Assembly: GCA_036745875.1 (NCBI GenBank)
Contig: DAIOFH010000185.1
Span: 1 to 5,163 of the forward strand
Length of the DNA stretch: 5,163 nt
Source of the DNA: DAIOFH01 sp036745875
GTDB taxonomy: Bacteria; Planctomycetota; SZUA-567
Reading direction: 5' to 3'
Positions 1 through 5,146 of this stretch are shown piece after piece. Under the pieces are notes generated by a model. It was not told the DNA's origin. It did no database searches and saw nothing but the letters and a program-made list of their open reading frames with translations. The position numbers and the translations under genes were made by a program. The stretch's first letter is position 1. Each line of letters begins with the position of its first letter.

Positions 1-2
1 AG

Positions 3-18
3 CGACGCGCGCGCGTCG
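3..18. repeat. Perfect 16-bp GC-rich palindrome at left edge
   Basis: CGACGCGC followed directly by GCGCGTCG is a perfect 16-bp inverted repeat with no spacer. It lies about 60 bases downstream, on the minus strand, of a candidate leftward promoter, so it may be in the 5' leader of a gene outside the window. It may equally be chance in GC-rich sequence, or the end of a coding region. No gene can be supported in positions 1-115. Confidence 0.4.
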
Positions 19-76
19 GGCAGGAAATGCCGGAGACTTGCGCCCTGCGAGTTACAACAACTCTCCAGTGCCGATA

Positions 77-105
77 ATTTTCTGCTTTTTAACAAAAGTT
101 GTCAA
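77..105 (-). promoter_or_regulatory. Candidate sigma-70 promoter for a gene left of the window
   Basis: On the minus strand a perfect -35 TTGACA (100-105) is followed by a 17-bp spacer and GAAAAT (77-82, four of six matches to TATAAT). It sits right after the PilZ-gene terminator, where a promoter for the next leftward gene would be expected. No start codon with a following open frame is visible before the window ends, so the leader would be at least 70 bases long. The weak -10 keeps confidence modest. Confidence 0.4.
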
Positions 106-142
106 GCAAAATAATACCCTCCCAAGGATAAGTTGGGAGGGT
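101..142 (-). terminator. Rho-independent terminator of the PilZ gene
   Basis: ACCCTCCCAA (116-125) and TTGGGAGGGT (133-142) form a perfect 10-bp stem with a 7-base loop. Read on the minus strand, the stem is followed by ATTATTTTGCTT, a good U-rich tract. It starts 24 bases after the PilZ stop codon, so it very probably ends that transcript. Read on the plus strand the stem is not followed by a U tract. Confidence 0.85.
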
Positions 143-165
143 GGAGTATTTGCATCGGGATTTGA

Positions 166-546
166 CTATTGTTTTTCCGGCATTGCCAAGTCGGATATCA
201 GTTCCGAGATCGCCCTGACATGCTCGGTTGTGGCGGCGGAAATCGCGAACCCGGCACCGTAAAAATCAGGATTGACGTCGGGACGGCACCAACGGCATTC
301 GCCTTCGAAATCGGCCATCTGCAGCCGGCCGACGCTGGAACGCCAGCGCAGGCGGAGCTTGAGCACGGTTCCGACCTCTATCGGGGCATCGCGGATGATC
401 ATGATGCCCTTTTCGGTTATATCGACGAGATGGCCGATCACAGCGCCGGTTTCACGGTCAAAAACACGCAAATAGTAGATCAGGTAATGCCTGCGCATCA
501 TGCGCTGGTTGGATGGTTCTTCTTTTCTTCTTTCCTCTTCGGCCAT
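166..546 (-). CDS. Small PilZ-domain protein, putative c-di-GMP receptor
   Basis: This 126-residue cytoplasmic protein consists of a charged N-terminal tail (residues 1-14) and a single PilZ domain. The two c-di-GMP-binding elements are recognisable: an RxxxR motif at R15-R19 and a D-x-T-x-x-G variant (D42, T44, G47) of the usual D/N-x-S-x-x-G. The later strands GECRWCRPD (82-90) and YGAGFAI (96-102) match the usual end of the PilZ barrel. There is no partner domain and no membrane segment. PilZ proteins of this kind bind c-di-GMP and relay it to motility, secretion or polysaccharide machinery; the target here is unknown. The ATG is chosen because a purine-rich ribosome site (GGGGAGAGAGGA, 547-558) directly precedes it. 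The gene is monocistronic, with its own promoter and terminator. Thr for Ser in the second motif is conservative, so binding is likely but unproven. Confidence 0.85.
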   Translation of the reverse strand: MAEEERRKEEPSNQRMMRRHYLIYYLRVFDRETGAVIGHLVDITEKGIMIIRDAPIEVGTVLKLRLRWRSSVGRLQMADFEGECRWCRPDVNPDFYGAGFAISAATTEHVRAISELISDLAMPEKQ

Positions 547-633
547 TCCTCTCTCCCCGGCGGACTCGCCTGCCCCAAGTAAAATTCAAGACAAACAAGA
601 AAACTATCATAAAATAAAGAAATAATCAACGTT

Positions 634-661
634 ATTATATACTGCCAGATGTACTGCGCAA
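634..661 (-). promoter_or_regulatory. Promoter of the PilZ gene, with GCAGTA repeats
   Basis: On the minus strand a perfect TATAAT (634-639) lies 16 bp from a weaker -35, TTGCGC (656-661). Transcription would start near 627 and give a U-rich leader of about 80 bases. Two direct repeats, GCAGTA (652-657 and 640-645), lie between the elements, 12 bp apart, and could be an operator. The rest of the 547-823 gap holds a run of seven C (694-700) and no supportable gene. Confidence 0.55.
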
Positions 662-823
662 GATTATTCTACCGTATGATCCGCCGGATAACGCCCCCCC
701 GCGCCTAAAGCAGCCCATATCGCCAACTCCACTTTTCGCCCCAACATCCGCTCCGATAATAAATTATGTTTCCGGCGTGGGTGGAGCAAATCGCGCCTTC
801 ACAGAACGCGGTGACGGACGGGA

Positions 824-2167
824 TCAATCGATATCCGAATTTTCCGCTCCATATGCCTCCAATTTGCGGTACAAGGTTTTGAGGCCGATGCCGAGGCTTT
901 TTGCCACATTCGACTTGTTGCCGCCAAGACGCTTCAGTTCCGCGAGGATGTATTGCCGCTCGACATCCTCCAGAGGCACGCCGGGCGAAATGTCAAGCCG
1001 CTCGGGAATTTTCACTACCCCCGTTTCGTCAGGCAGGCATGACGGGTCGATTGTCTCGCGGACGCTGCGGACCACCGCCCCCTCGATGGCGTTCTCCAGT
1101 TCACGCACATTGCCCGGCCACGAATAGCGCTGCAGGACGGGCATTATTTCCGGGCTGAATTTTCTGTCAAGATTATAACGGGAACAATACTTCTGCCTGA
1201 AGTGTTCGGCAAGCAGGGGGATGTCCTCCGCCCGCTCCCTCAGCGGAGGCATGATAATGCGGACGACATTGATCCTGAAATACAGGTCTTCCCGGAACTT
1301 CCCCTCCTGAACCCTGGCCTTGAGGTCGAGGTTTGTCGCACAGATGAGGCGGATGTCGACGGGCAATGTCTCGGTGCCGCCGACGCGCTCGAACTCGTGC
1401 TCCTGCAGGACACGGAGCAGCTTGACCTGGGAGTCCAGGGGCATCTCGCCCACTTCGTCGAGAAACAGCGTTCCGCCGTCCGCGAGTTCAAACCTCCCCT
1501 TGCGCTGGCGTATTGCGCCCGAAAACGCGCCCTTCTCGTGGCCGAACAGTTCGCTTTCGATAAGCTCGCGGGACAGCACCGCCACGTTCACCCGCACAAA
1601 CGGCTGGTCGCGCCTCGGAGACAGCGCCTGTATGGCGTTCGCCGCCATTTCCTTGCCGGTGCCGCTTTCCCCCTGGATCAGCACGGTGACGTCCGTGCCC
1701 GCGATCTGCTTGATCAGGTCCTTGACGTTCTGGATTTTCTGGGAATGGCCGACGATGGCGTCCAAGGCCTCGGACTGGCTGACCCTGCGCTCCAACGACG
1801 ACAGGTACAGTGCATTGCTGATGACGATCCTGAGCCGCTTGAGGTCGACAGGCTTGGTGAGATATTCATACGCGCCGAGGCGGGTCGCCTCCACCGCGTT
1901 GTCAATGGTCGCGTGGCCGGTGATCATGACTACAGGCGTTTCCGGATTGGTCTGCTTGATTTTCCGCAGCACTTCCAGGCCCGAACCGTCGGGGAGCTTG
2001 AGGTCCGTCAACACCAGGTCGAACTGGCGTTCGTCGATTTTTTCCAGCGCCTCCGCCTGGTTGGCCGCGGTGGAAACCTGGTGGCCGAGGTCGCGCACCA
2101 CTTCAGTGAGCGTTTCCCGTGTCGCATCGTGGTCGTCAACAAGCAATATATGCCTAACGGCTGTCAT
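824..2167 (-). CDS. NtrC-type sigma-54-dependent response regulator
   Basis: This 447-residue cytoplasmic transcription activator has the full NtrC layout. The receiver domain (about 5-120) has acidic residues D11/D12, phosphoacceptor D55, switch residue T83 and K105. The AAA+ sigma-54 domain (about 138-370) has Walker A GESGTGKE (166-173), Walker B TLFLDE (233-238), sensor I ATNLDL (277-282), the arginine-finger segment around R292 and R298, and WPGNVREL (350-357). A Fis-type helix-turn-helix lies at 415-436. The sigma-54-contacting loop reads GAFSGA (213-218) instead of GAFTGA, and the strand before it reads NVAVLS where NCAALP is usual. Phosphorylation should drive hexamer formation and ATP-dependent opening of RpoN promoters. 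No histidine kinase is in the window. The start codon lies inside the end of the preceding membrane-protein gene (14-base overlap), with a weak AAAGG upstream, suggesting translational coupling. No convincing terminator follows. The physiological target cannot be named. Confidence 0.95.
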   Translation of the reverse strand: MTAVRHILLVDDHDATRETLTEVVRDLGHQVSTAANQAEALEKIDERQFDLVLTDLKLPDGSGLEVLRKIKQTNPETPVVMITGHATIDNAVEATRLGAYEYLTKPVDLKRLRIVISNALYLSSLERRVSQSEALDAIVGHSQKIQNVKDLIKQIAGTDVTVLIQGESGTGKEMAANAIQALSPRRDQPFVRVNVAVLSRELIESELFGHEKGAFSGAIRQRKGRFELADGGTLFLDEVGEMPLDSQVKLLRVLQEHEFERVGGTETLPVDIRLICATNLDLKARVQEGKFREDLYFRINVVRIIMPPLRERAEDIPLLAEHFRQKYCSRYNLDRKFSPEIMPVLQRYSWPGNVRELENAIEGAVVRSVRETIDPSCLPDETGVVKIPERLDISPGVPLEDVERQYILAELKRLGGNKSNVAKSLGIGLKTLYRKLEAYGAENSDID

Positions 2168-2432
2168 GTTCTGGATCGCCTTTTTGTTTCATAATTGTAC
2201 GCACAACCTTAGCCGCCCTCACCGGGTCCCTGTCGATGGCGTCGGCGACCTTGTCCTGCCGCCGCTTCAGGCGTTCGAGCCGCGCCAGAAGCTCCTCCTC
2301 CTTGGCGATCCGTTCCGGAGTGCGTTCCGGCGGCTTTTTAGCTTTGGCCTTGGCCTTTATCCCCGAAGCCGACTTGACCATGATGATGACCAGGACGACC
2401 AGCGGGATCAGGTAGAGGAGTTCTATAACCAT
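2154..2432 (-). CDS. Small membrane-anchored coiled-coil protein
   Basis: This 92-residue protein is not a family I can name. Residues 3-19 form a strongly hydrophobic N-terminal membrane segment. A lysine/alanine- and proline-rich linker follows (about 20-40, including an AKAKAK stretch), then a charged helix. L48, L52, L55, Q59, V62 and I66 follow a regular 4-3 spacing, as expected of a coiled coil. The positive charge after the membrane segment predicts a cytoplasmic C-terminus. The topology and size recall PspB of the phage-shock system, but the conserved PspB residues are not evident, so this is a resemblance in shape only. The gene is first in an operon with the response regulator, overlapping it by 14 bases, so the two products are probably made together. 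It might tether or sense for the regulator; that is inference. No Shine-Dalgarno sequence precedes the ATG. Confidence 0.75.
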   Translation of the reverse strand: MVIELLYLIPLVVLVIIMVKSASGIKAKAKAKKPPERTPERIAKEEELLARLERLKRRQDKVADAIDRDPVRAAKVVRTIMKQKGDPEHDSR

Positions 2433-2448
2433 AATCGGAATTCGTTTT

Positions 2449-2457
2449 ATTATAGCA
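2449..2457 (-). promoter_or_regulatory. Extended -10 promoter of the membrane protein/response regulator operon
   Basis: On the minus strand TGC-TATAAT is a perfect extended -10 element. No good -35 is present at 16-18 bp, as is usual for extended -10 promoters. Transcription would start near 2442, leaving only about 10 bases before the ATG at 2432 and no ribosome site. The operon would then be nearly leaderless. Confidence 0.65.
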
Positions 2458-2599
2458 TTTTAAGAAATCCTGATATTCACGAAAATTCTGAAAATGCTTC
2501 AGTCAAAAGCCAGTATGTAATAGTCAATAATTCTGGAAAATTCTCACGTTCGATCACTGCCCGCTGCATTCCGCCGATAGCGATTATACCAGGATCGCC

Positions 2600-2634
2600 A
2601 TTAACCATTAACTGTCAACTATTAACTAATAAAC
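2600..2634. repeat. Degenerate heptanucleotide tandem repeat
   Basis: Five seven-base units run head to tail: ATTAACC, ATTAACT, GTCAACT, ATTAACT, AATAAAC. The first four differ from ATTAACT by no more than two bases; the fifth is weak. The array abuts and slightly enters the EIIA terminator, and supplies part of its T-rich tail when read on the minus strand (AGTTAAT units). It resembles in style the short heptamer repeats scattered through some bacterial genomes. Confidence 0.7.
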
Positions 2635-2664
2635 CGCCCGTTTTGCCAAATGCAAAACAGGCGG
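2622..2664 (-). terminator. Rho-independent terminator of the EIIA gene
   Basis: CCGCC-C-GTTTTGC (2634-2646) pairs with GCAAAAC-A-GGCGG (2652-2664): a 12-bp stem broken by one C/A mismatch, with a 5-base loop. On the minus strand it is followed by TTTATTAGTTAAT. It begins about 30 bases after the EIIA stop codon. Confidence 0.8.
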
Positions 2665-2694
2665 AAAGGTACACGCGTGAACCATGCAGGTGGA

Positions 2695-3171
2695 TCAGGC
2701 GTAATCCTGGAACACGCTCTTGACGTCCGCGGCCGTCTTGCAGCCGGAAAGCGCCTTGAGGTGGATATGTGGTTTGACGAACGCGGTGATCGCCCTGAGA
2801 ACCTGGCGATGCATCTCGTCGTCGTCCTTGGGGGTCAGCACCATGAAGACGAAGTTCACCGGGGCCCCGTCAAGCGCCTGGAAGCCTGCGCCGCTCTTCA
2901 GCAGCGCGAAGGCAACGATGGGATCTTCGGAAAAACCGATCCTGGCGTGGGGGATCGCAACGCCGCCGCCGATGGCGGTGGTTCCAAGGGCTTCGCGCTC
3001 GTTGAGAAGCCTGGAGACGGTGGCTGCGTGGTTTTTTGCGATAAGGCCCGTTTCCACCATATTGTGCACGAGTGATTTCATTACGGAGGGGTGGTCTTCG
3101 GCAGGCAGGTCGACAATGACGTTCTTCTCATCAATGAGACTTGCCAGGATACGAGTTGGGGAGTCAGGCAT
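2695..3171 (-). CDS. PTS EIIA protein, fructose/nitrogen (PtsN-like) type
   Basis: This 158-residue cytoplasmic protein is a single PTS EIIA type-2 domain, the length expected for PtsN/EIIA-Ntr. The signature RLLNEREALGTTAIGGG (about 54-70) leads into GVAIPHAR, with H75 as the expected phosphorylation site. Phosphate would come from an HPr or NPr protein not seen here. No IIB or IIC domain is fused or adjacent, so a regulatory role is more likely than sugar uptake. In proteobacteria PtsN is commonly encoded near rpoN and links nitrogen/carbon status to potassium transport and other processes; here it lies between two sigma-54 activators. The ATG at 3169-3171 is chosen because AGAGGAAGAG (3180-3189) stands 8 bases upstream and the domain begins just after it. 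An in-frame GTG at 3235-3237 would add 22 residues with no domain match. Substrate or partner is unknown. Confidence 0.92.
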   Translation of the reverse strand: MPDSPTRILASLIDEKNVIVDLPAEDHPSVMKSLVHNMVETGLIAKNHAATVSRLLNEREALGTTAIGGGVAIPHARIGFSEDPIVAFALLKSGAGFQALDGAPVNFVFMVLTPKDDDEMHRQVLRAITAFVKPHIHLKALSGCKTAADVKSVFQDYA

Positions 3172-3196
3172 GGTTTGTTCTCTTCCTCTTAGTAAT

Positions 3197-3212
3197 TGGC
3201 GCCGAGGCGCCA
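3197..3212 (-). promoter_or_regulatory. GGCGCC leader hairpin upstream of the EIIA ribosome site
   Basis: TGGCGC-CGAG-GCGCCA forms a 6-bp GC-rich stem with a 4-base loop. It ends 7 bases before the Shine-Dalgarno sequence at 3180-3189. It may influence translation or mRNA stability. It would lie inside the coding sequence if the upstream GTG were the start. There is no U tract, so it is not a terminator. Confidence 0.45.
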
Positions 3213-3246
3213 CAAGACTAATGACGGCATTCGACACACGCTTTCC

Positions 3247-3275
3247 AATGTAAATTTTTTCCTCTATTCATGCAA
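3247..3275 (-). promoter_or_regulatory. Weak candidate promoter of the EIIA gene
   Basis: On the minus strand TTGCAT (3270-3275) and TACATT (3247-3252) are separated by 17 bp in an AT-rich stretch. The matches are poor (three and four of six). The 9-base direct repeat AGCGTGTGT occurs on either side (3234-3242 and 3299-3307). No terminator hairpin is evident after the NifA-like gene, so read-through from it is an alternative. Confidence 0.3.
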
Positions 3276-3329
3276 GGAAAAATAAAACACAATTAAATAC
3301 ACACGCTGAATACAACTGTTACGAGAATT

Positions 3330-4883
3330 TCAACGGATCATGTCCACATCGATCCCGAGCTGCCTGATCCGGTAGGACACGACCCGCGCGGTCGCGCGAA
3401 GCCGCTGGGCGGCCTGCGCGACATTGCCCCTTGAGGCGCGCAGTGCTTCAATCAATATTTCCCGTTCGAAATTCTCCACCCGCGTCTTGTAATCAAGATC
3501 AACAGCGGGGCTTTCCTCATCAATGGGAGCGGTCACAATTGCCGGCAGGTGTTCCGGGCCGACAACCTGCGAACCGGCGAGAATCACCGCATGTTCCATG
3601 CAGTTTTCCAGCTCCCTGACATTTCCCGGCCATGGATGCGACAGAAGAATCTGCATCGCTTCCGGGGAAATCGACTCCGCAGCCTTTCCCGCCCGGCCGG
3701 CGTATTTCTTGAGAAAATGCTCTGCGAGGAAAGGAATGTCTTCCGTGCGCTGCCTGAGAGGCGGCAACCGCACGGGAAAAACATTGATGCGGTAAAACAG
3801 GTCGGACCTGAACTTCCCCTGTTTCACCATGGCGGCCAGGTCGCGGTGGGTCGCCGTGACCACCCTGACGTCGACGGAGATTGTGGCGTTGCCGCCGACG
3901 CGCTCGAATTCGCGCTCCTGCAGCACCCGAAGAAGCTTCACCTGCATCAACGGCGAGATGTCCCCTATTTCGTCGGGAAATATGGTGCCGCCGTCCGCCT
4001 GCTCGAACCTTCCCGGCCTGGATGCGACAGCGCCGGTGAACGCGCCTTTCTCGTGGCCGAACAGCCCGCTCTCGATAAGCGTCTCCGGCAAGGCCGCACA
4101 GTTGACGCGCACGAAAGGCTTGTCCGCCCTCGCCCCGCCATAATGCGGCGCCTGGGCCACCAGCTCCTTGCCGGTGCCTGTTTCGCCGTGAATGAGGACG
4201 GTCGAGGGAGAATGGGGGACCTGGGCTATCTGGTCGAGGACAATGCGCATTTCGCGGGAATTGCCGACGAGGTTCTTCGGACCGAGGCGGCTTTTCAGTT
4301 CCCCCCTGAGGCGCTCGTTCTCGTGCAGCAGGGACTCCTGCTTTTCCCGCGCCTGCAGGCGCATTTCCAGGGCCTGCGCCATCATCGAGCCAAGGACGCC
4401 GAGAAGTCGCGCGTCGTCCCAGAGCTCGTCCTCGGTTTTGACTTCCCCGGCAACCGACAATGTGCCAAGCACCTCCGTCCCCGGAAGCACCGGGACGCAG
4501 ACAAAAGAGCCGTCGCCATCGGAGGTGCGGCTGGAGATGCGGTTGAGGAAATCGGGACGTTCGGACATGCGGCTGACGACGGCGGATTCGCCGCTGGCGG
4601 CGACCTTGCCGGTGACGCCTTCGCCGAGTCGGTAATGCCCAAGGTTGATCTGGTCGCCGGAAAGGCCTTCGGCCATGTCGATGGCCACCTCGCCCGTGGC
4701 GTCGTCCTTGAGGGAGATGGCGGCGTAGTGCATTTCGAGGGTTTGACGGATGATGCGGAGGACTTTCGGGGCGGCGACGGTGAAATCGGGTGCGTCCGCC
4801 ATCAGTGAGGCGGCTTGGTTTAGCAGGTCAATCTCATAATTCTTGACCTTGCCCAGGAAACGACCTGAATCATTTGTCCGCAT
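3330..4883 (-). CDS. NifA-family sigma-54 activator (GAF-AAA+-Fis)
   Basis: This 517-residue cytoplasmic activator has a NifA-like GAF domain (about 18-175, with YRLGEGVTGKV at 84-94 and FVCVPV at 127-132). A short helical linker leads to the sigma-54 AAA+ domain: Walker A GETGTGKE (233-240), an intact GAFTGA loop (280-285), Walker B TIFPDE (300-305), sensor I ATHRDL (344-349), arginine-finger region R359/R365, and WPGNVREL (418-425). A Fis-type helix-turn-helix follows (486-507), ending in the NifA-like QLGID. It should bind upstream of RpoN promoters and open them using ATP, with the GAF domain sensing a small ligand. No Cys pair lies between the AAA+ and DNA-binding parts, so the oxygen-sensing NifA class is unlikely. 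Three normally conserved positions are altered: P246, G273 and P303. No nif genes are visible, so the nifA symbol is withheld. An in-frame stop just upstream fixes this ATG as the most distal start; a GAGGGG ribosome site lies 14 bases away, rather far. Confidence 0.93.
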   Translation of the reverse strand: MRTNDSGRFLGKVKNYEIDLLNQAASLMADAPDFTVAAPKVLRIIRQTLEMHYAAISLKDDATGEVAIDMAEGLSGDQINLGHYRLGEGVTGKVAASGESAVVSRMSERPDFLNRISSRTSDGDGSFVCVPVLPGTEVLGTLSVAGEVKTEDELWDDARLLGVLGSMMAQALEMRLQAREKQESLLHENERLRGELKSRLGPKNLVGNSREMRIVLDQIAQVPHSPSTVLIHGETGTGKELVAQAPHYGGARADKPFVRVNCAALPETLIESGLFGHEKGAFTGAVASRPGRFEQADGGTIFPDEIGDISPLMQVKLLRVLQEREFERVGGNATISVDVRVVTATHRDLAAMVKQGKFRSDLFYRINVFPVRLPPLRQRTEDIPFLAEHFLKKYAGRAGKAAESISPEAMQILLSHPWPGNVRELENCMEHAVILAGSQVVGPEHLPAIVTAPIDEESPAVDLDYKTRVENFEREILIEALRASRGNVAQAAQRLRATARVVSYRIRQLGIDVDMIR

Positions 4884-4937
4884 CTGCCGCTATTGTTCCC
4901 CTCGCTCCAAGGAATGAAATTACCGCCGTTGCCGTGG

Positions 4938-4965
4938 AGTATAACGTTACCTACCCTTTAGTATA
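4938..4965. promoter_or_regulatory. Repeated AGTATA elements and TAACGTTA palindrome in the NifA-like leader
   Basis: AGTATA occurs at 4938-4943 and 4960-4965, exactly 22 bp apart (about two helical turns). The 8-bp palindrome TAACGTTA (4942-4949) overlaps the first copy. They lie in the predicted 100-base leader, downstream of the promoter, where a repressor could block transcription. No known regulator is assigned. Confidence 0.3.
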
Positions 4966-5146
4966 CATTGTGAACTGCACCCATGTCTTTCATTCTAGCT
5001 AATTTACAGGTGCAATGTCAAGTGGCCTGTGCCGGATGATGACAATATTCCACTATTTCTGTCGAGAAAACCGCCGATACGGATTTTTATTTAATTGCCG
5101 GAAAATAATAATTCACATTCACATTGCAAAAATCTCGCTACAATGT
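4965..5146. promoter_or_regulatory. Cluster of CAATGT/ACATTG hexamers in the right-hand regulatory region
   Basis: ACATTG occurs at 4965-4970 and 5121-5126, and its complement CAATGT at 5013-5018 and 5141-5146. Two of them extend to an 8-base inverted pair, TGCAATGT (5011-5018) and ACATTGCA (5121-5128). The last sits in an 11-bp inverted repeat, CTACAATGTAG (5138-5148). One copy touches the -35 of the NifA-like gene. They may be binding sites of a regulator. The remaining sequence to the window end is AT-rich with no supportable gene. Confidence 0.35.
4992..5021 (-). promoter_or_regulatory. Sigma-70-type promoter of the NifA-like gene
   Basis: On the minus strand a perfect -35 TTGACA (5016-5021) is followed by an 18-bp spacer and TAGAAT (4992-4997, five of six). 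The start would be near 4985, giving a leader of about 100 bases. An inverted repeat, TGCACC (4976-4981) with GGTGCA (5009-5014), flanks the -10 and may be an operator. Confidence 0.65.

Noticed and set aside
38..262. 74-codon plus-strand open frame at the left edge
   Set aside because: It runs through the terminator hairpin and into the antisense of the PilZ gene, with no ribosome site or domain.
694..700. Run of seven C as a phase-variable tract
   Set aside because: It lies outside coding sequence and about 33 bp upstream of the PilZ -35; seven bases alone is weak evidence for phase variation.
727..787. Terminator for the response-regulator operon
   Set aside because: CTCCAC/GTGGAG and GCTCC/GGAGC can pair only with long loops, and no U tract follows.
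2154..2432. Assignment of the small membrane protein as PspB
   Set aside because: Topology and length are similar, but the characteristic PspB residues after the membrane helix and at the C-terminus are not seen.
1202..2723. Long plus-strand open frames opposite the response regulator and small membrane protein
   Set aside because: They are antisense to genes with clear domain signatures, arise from GC-rich codon structure, and their translations show no recognisable domain.
3172..3237. 22-residue N-terminal extension of the EIIA protein from a GTG
   Set aside because: The GTG lacks a ribosome site, the extension has no family match and would translate through the leader hairpin; the internal ATG has a strong Shine-Dalgarno sequence.
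3549..4808. 419-codon plus-strand open frame opposite the NifA-like gene
   Set aside because: It mirrors the activator codons and has arginine/histidine-rich, low-complexity composition typical of an antisense shadow.
3330..4883. Assignment as a true nitrogen-fixation regulator (nifA)
   Set aside because: Family resemblance is strong, but no nif genes, nif-type upstream sites or interdomain Cys pair are visible, and NifA-like activators can have other targets.
5009..5030. Possible sigma-54 promoter (GG...TTGCA) on the minus strand upstream of the NifA-like gene
   Set aside because: The GG-to-GC spacing is 12 instead of 10, and the segment is better explained as a TTGACA -35 element. A scan of TTGC/GCAA sites in the other gaps found no proper sigma-54 promoter either.
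5118..5144. Plus-strand promoter TTCACA / TACAAT reading out of the right edge
   Set aside because: The spacer is only 15 bp (or 21 bp from the first TTCACA), outside the normal range, and no downstream gene is visible.
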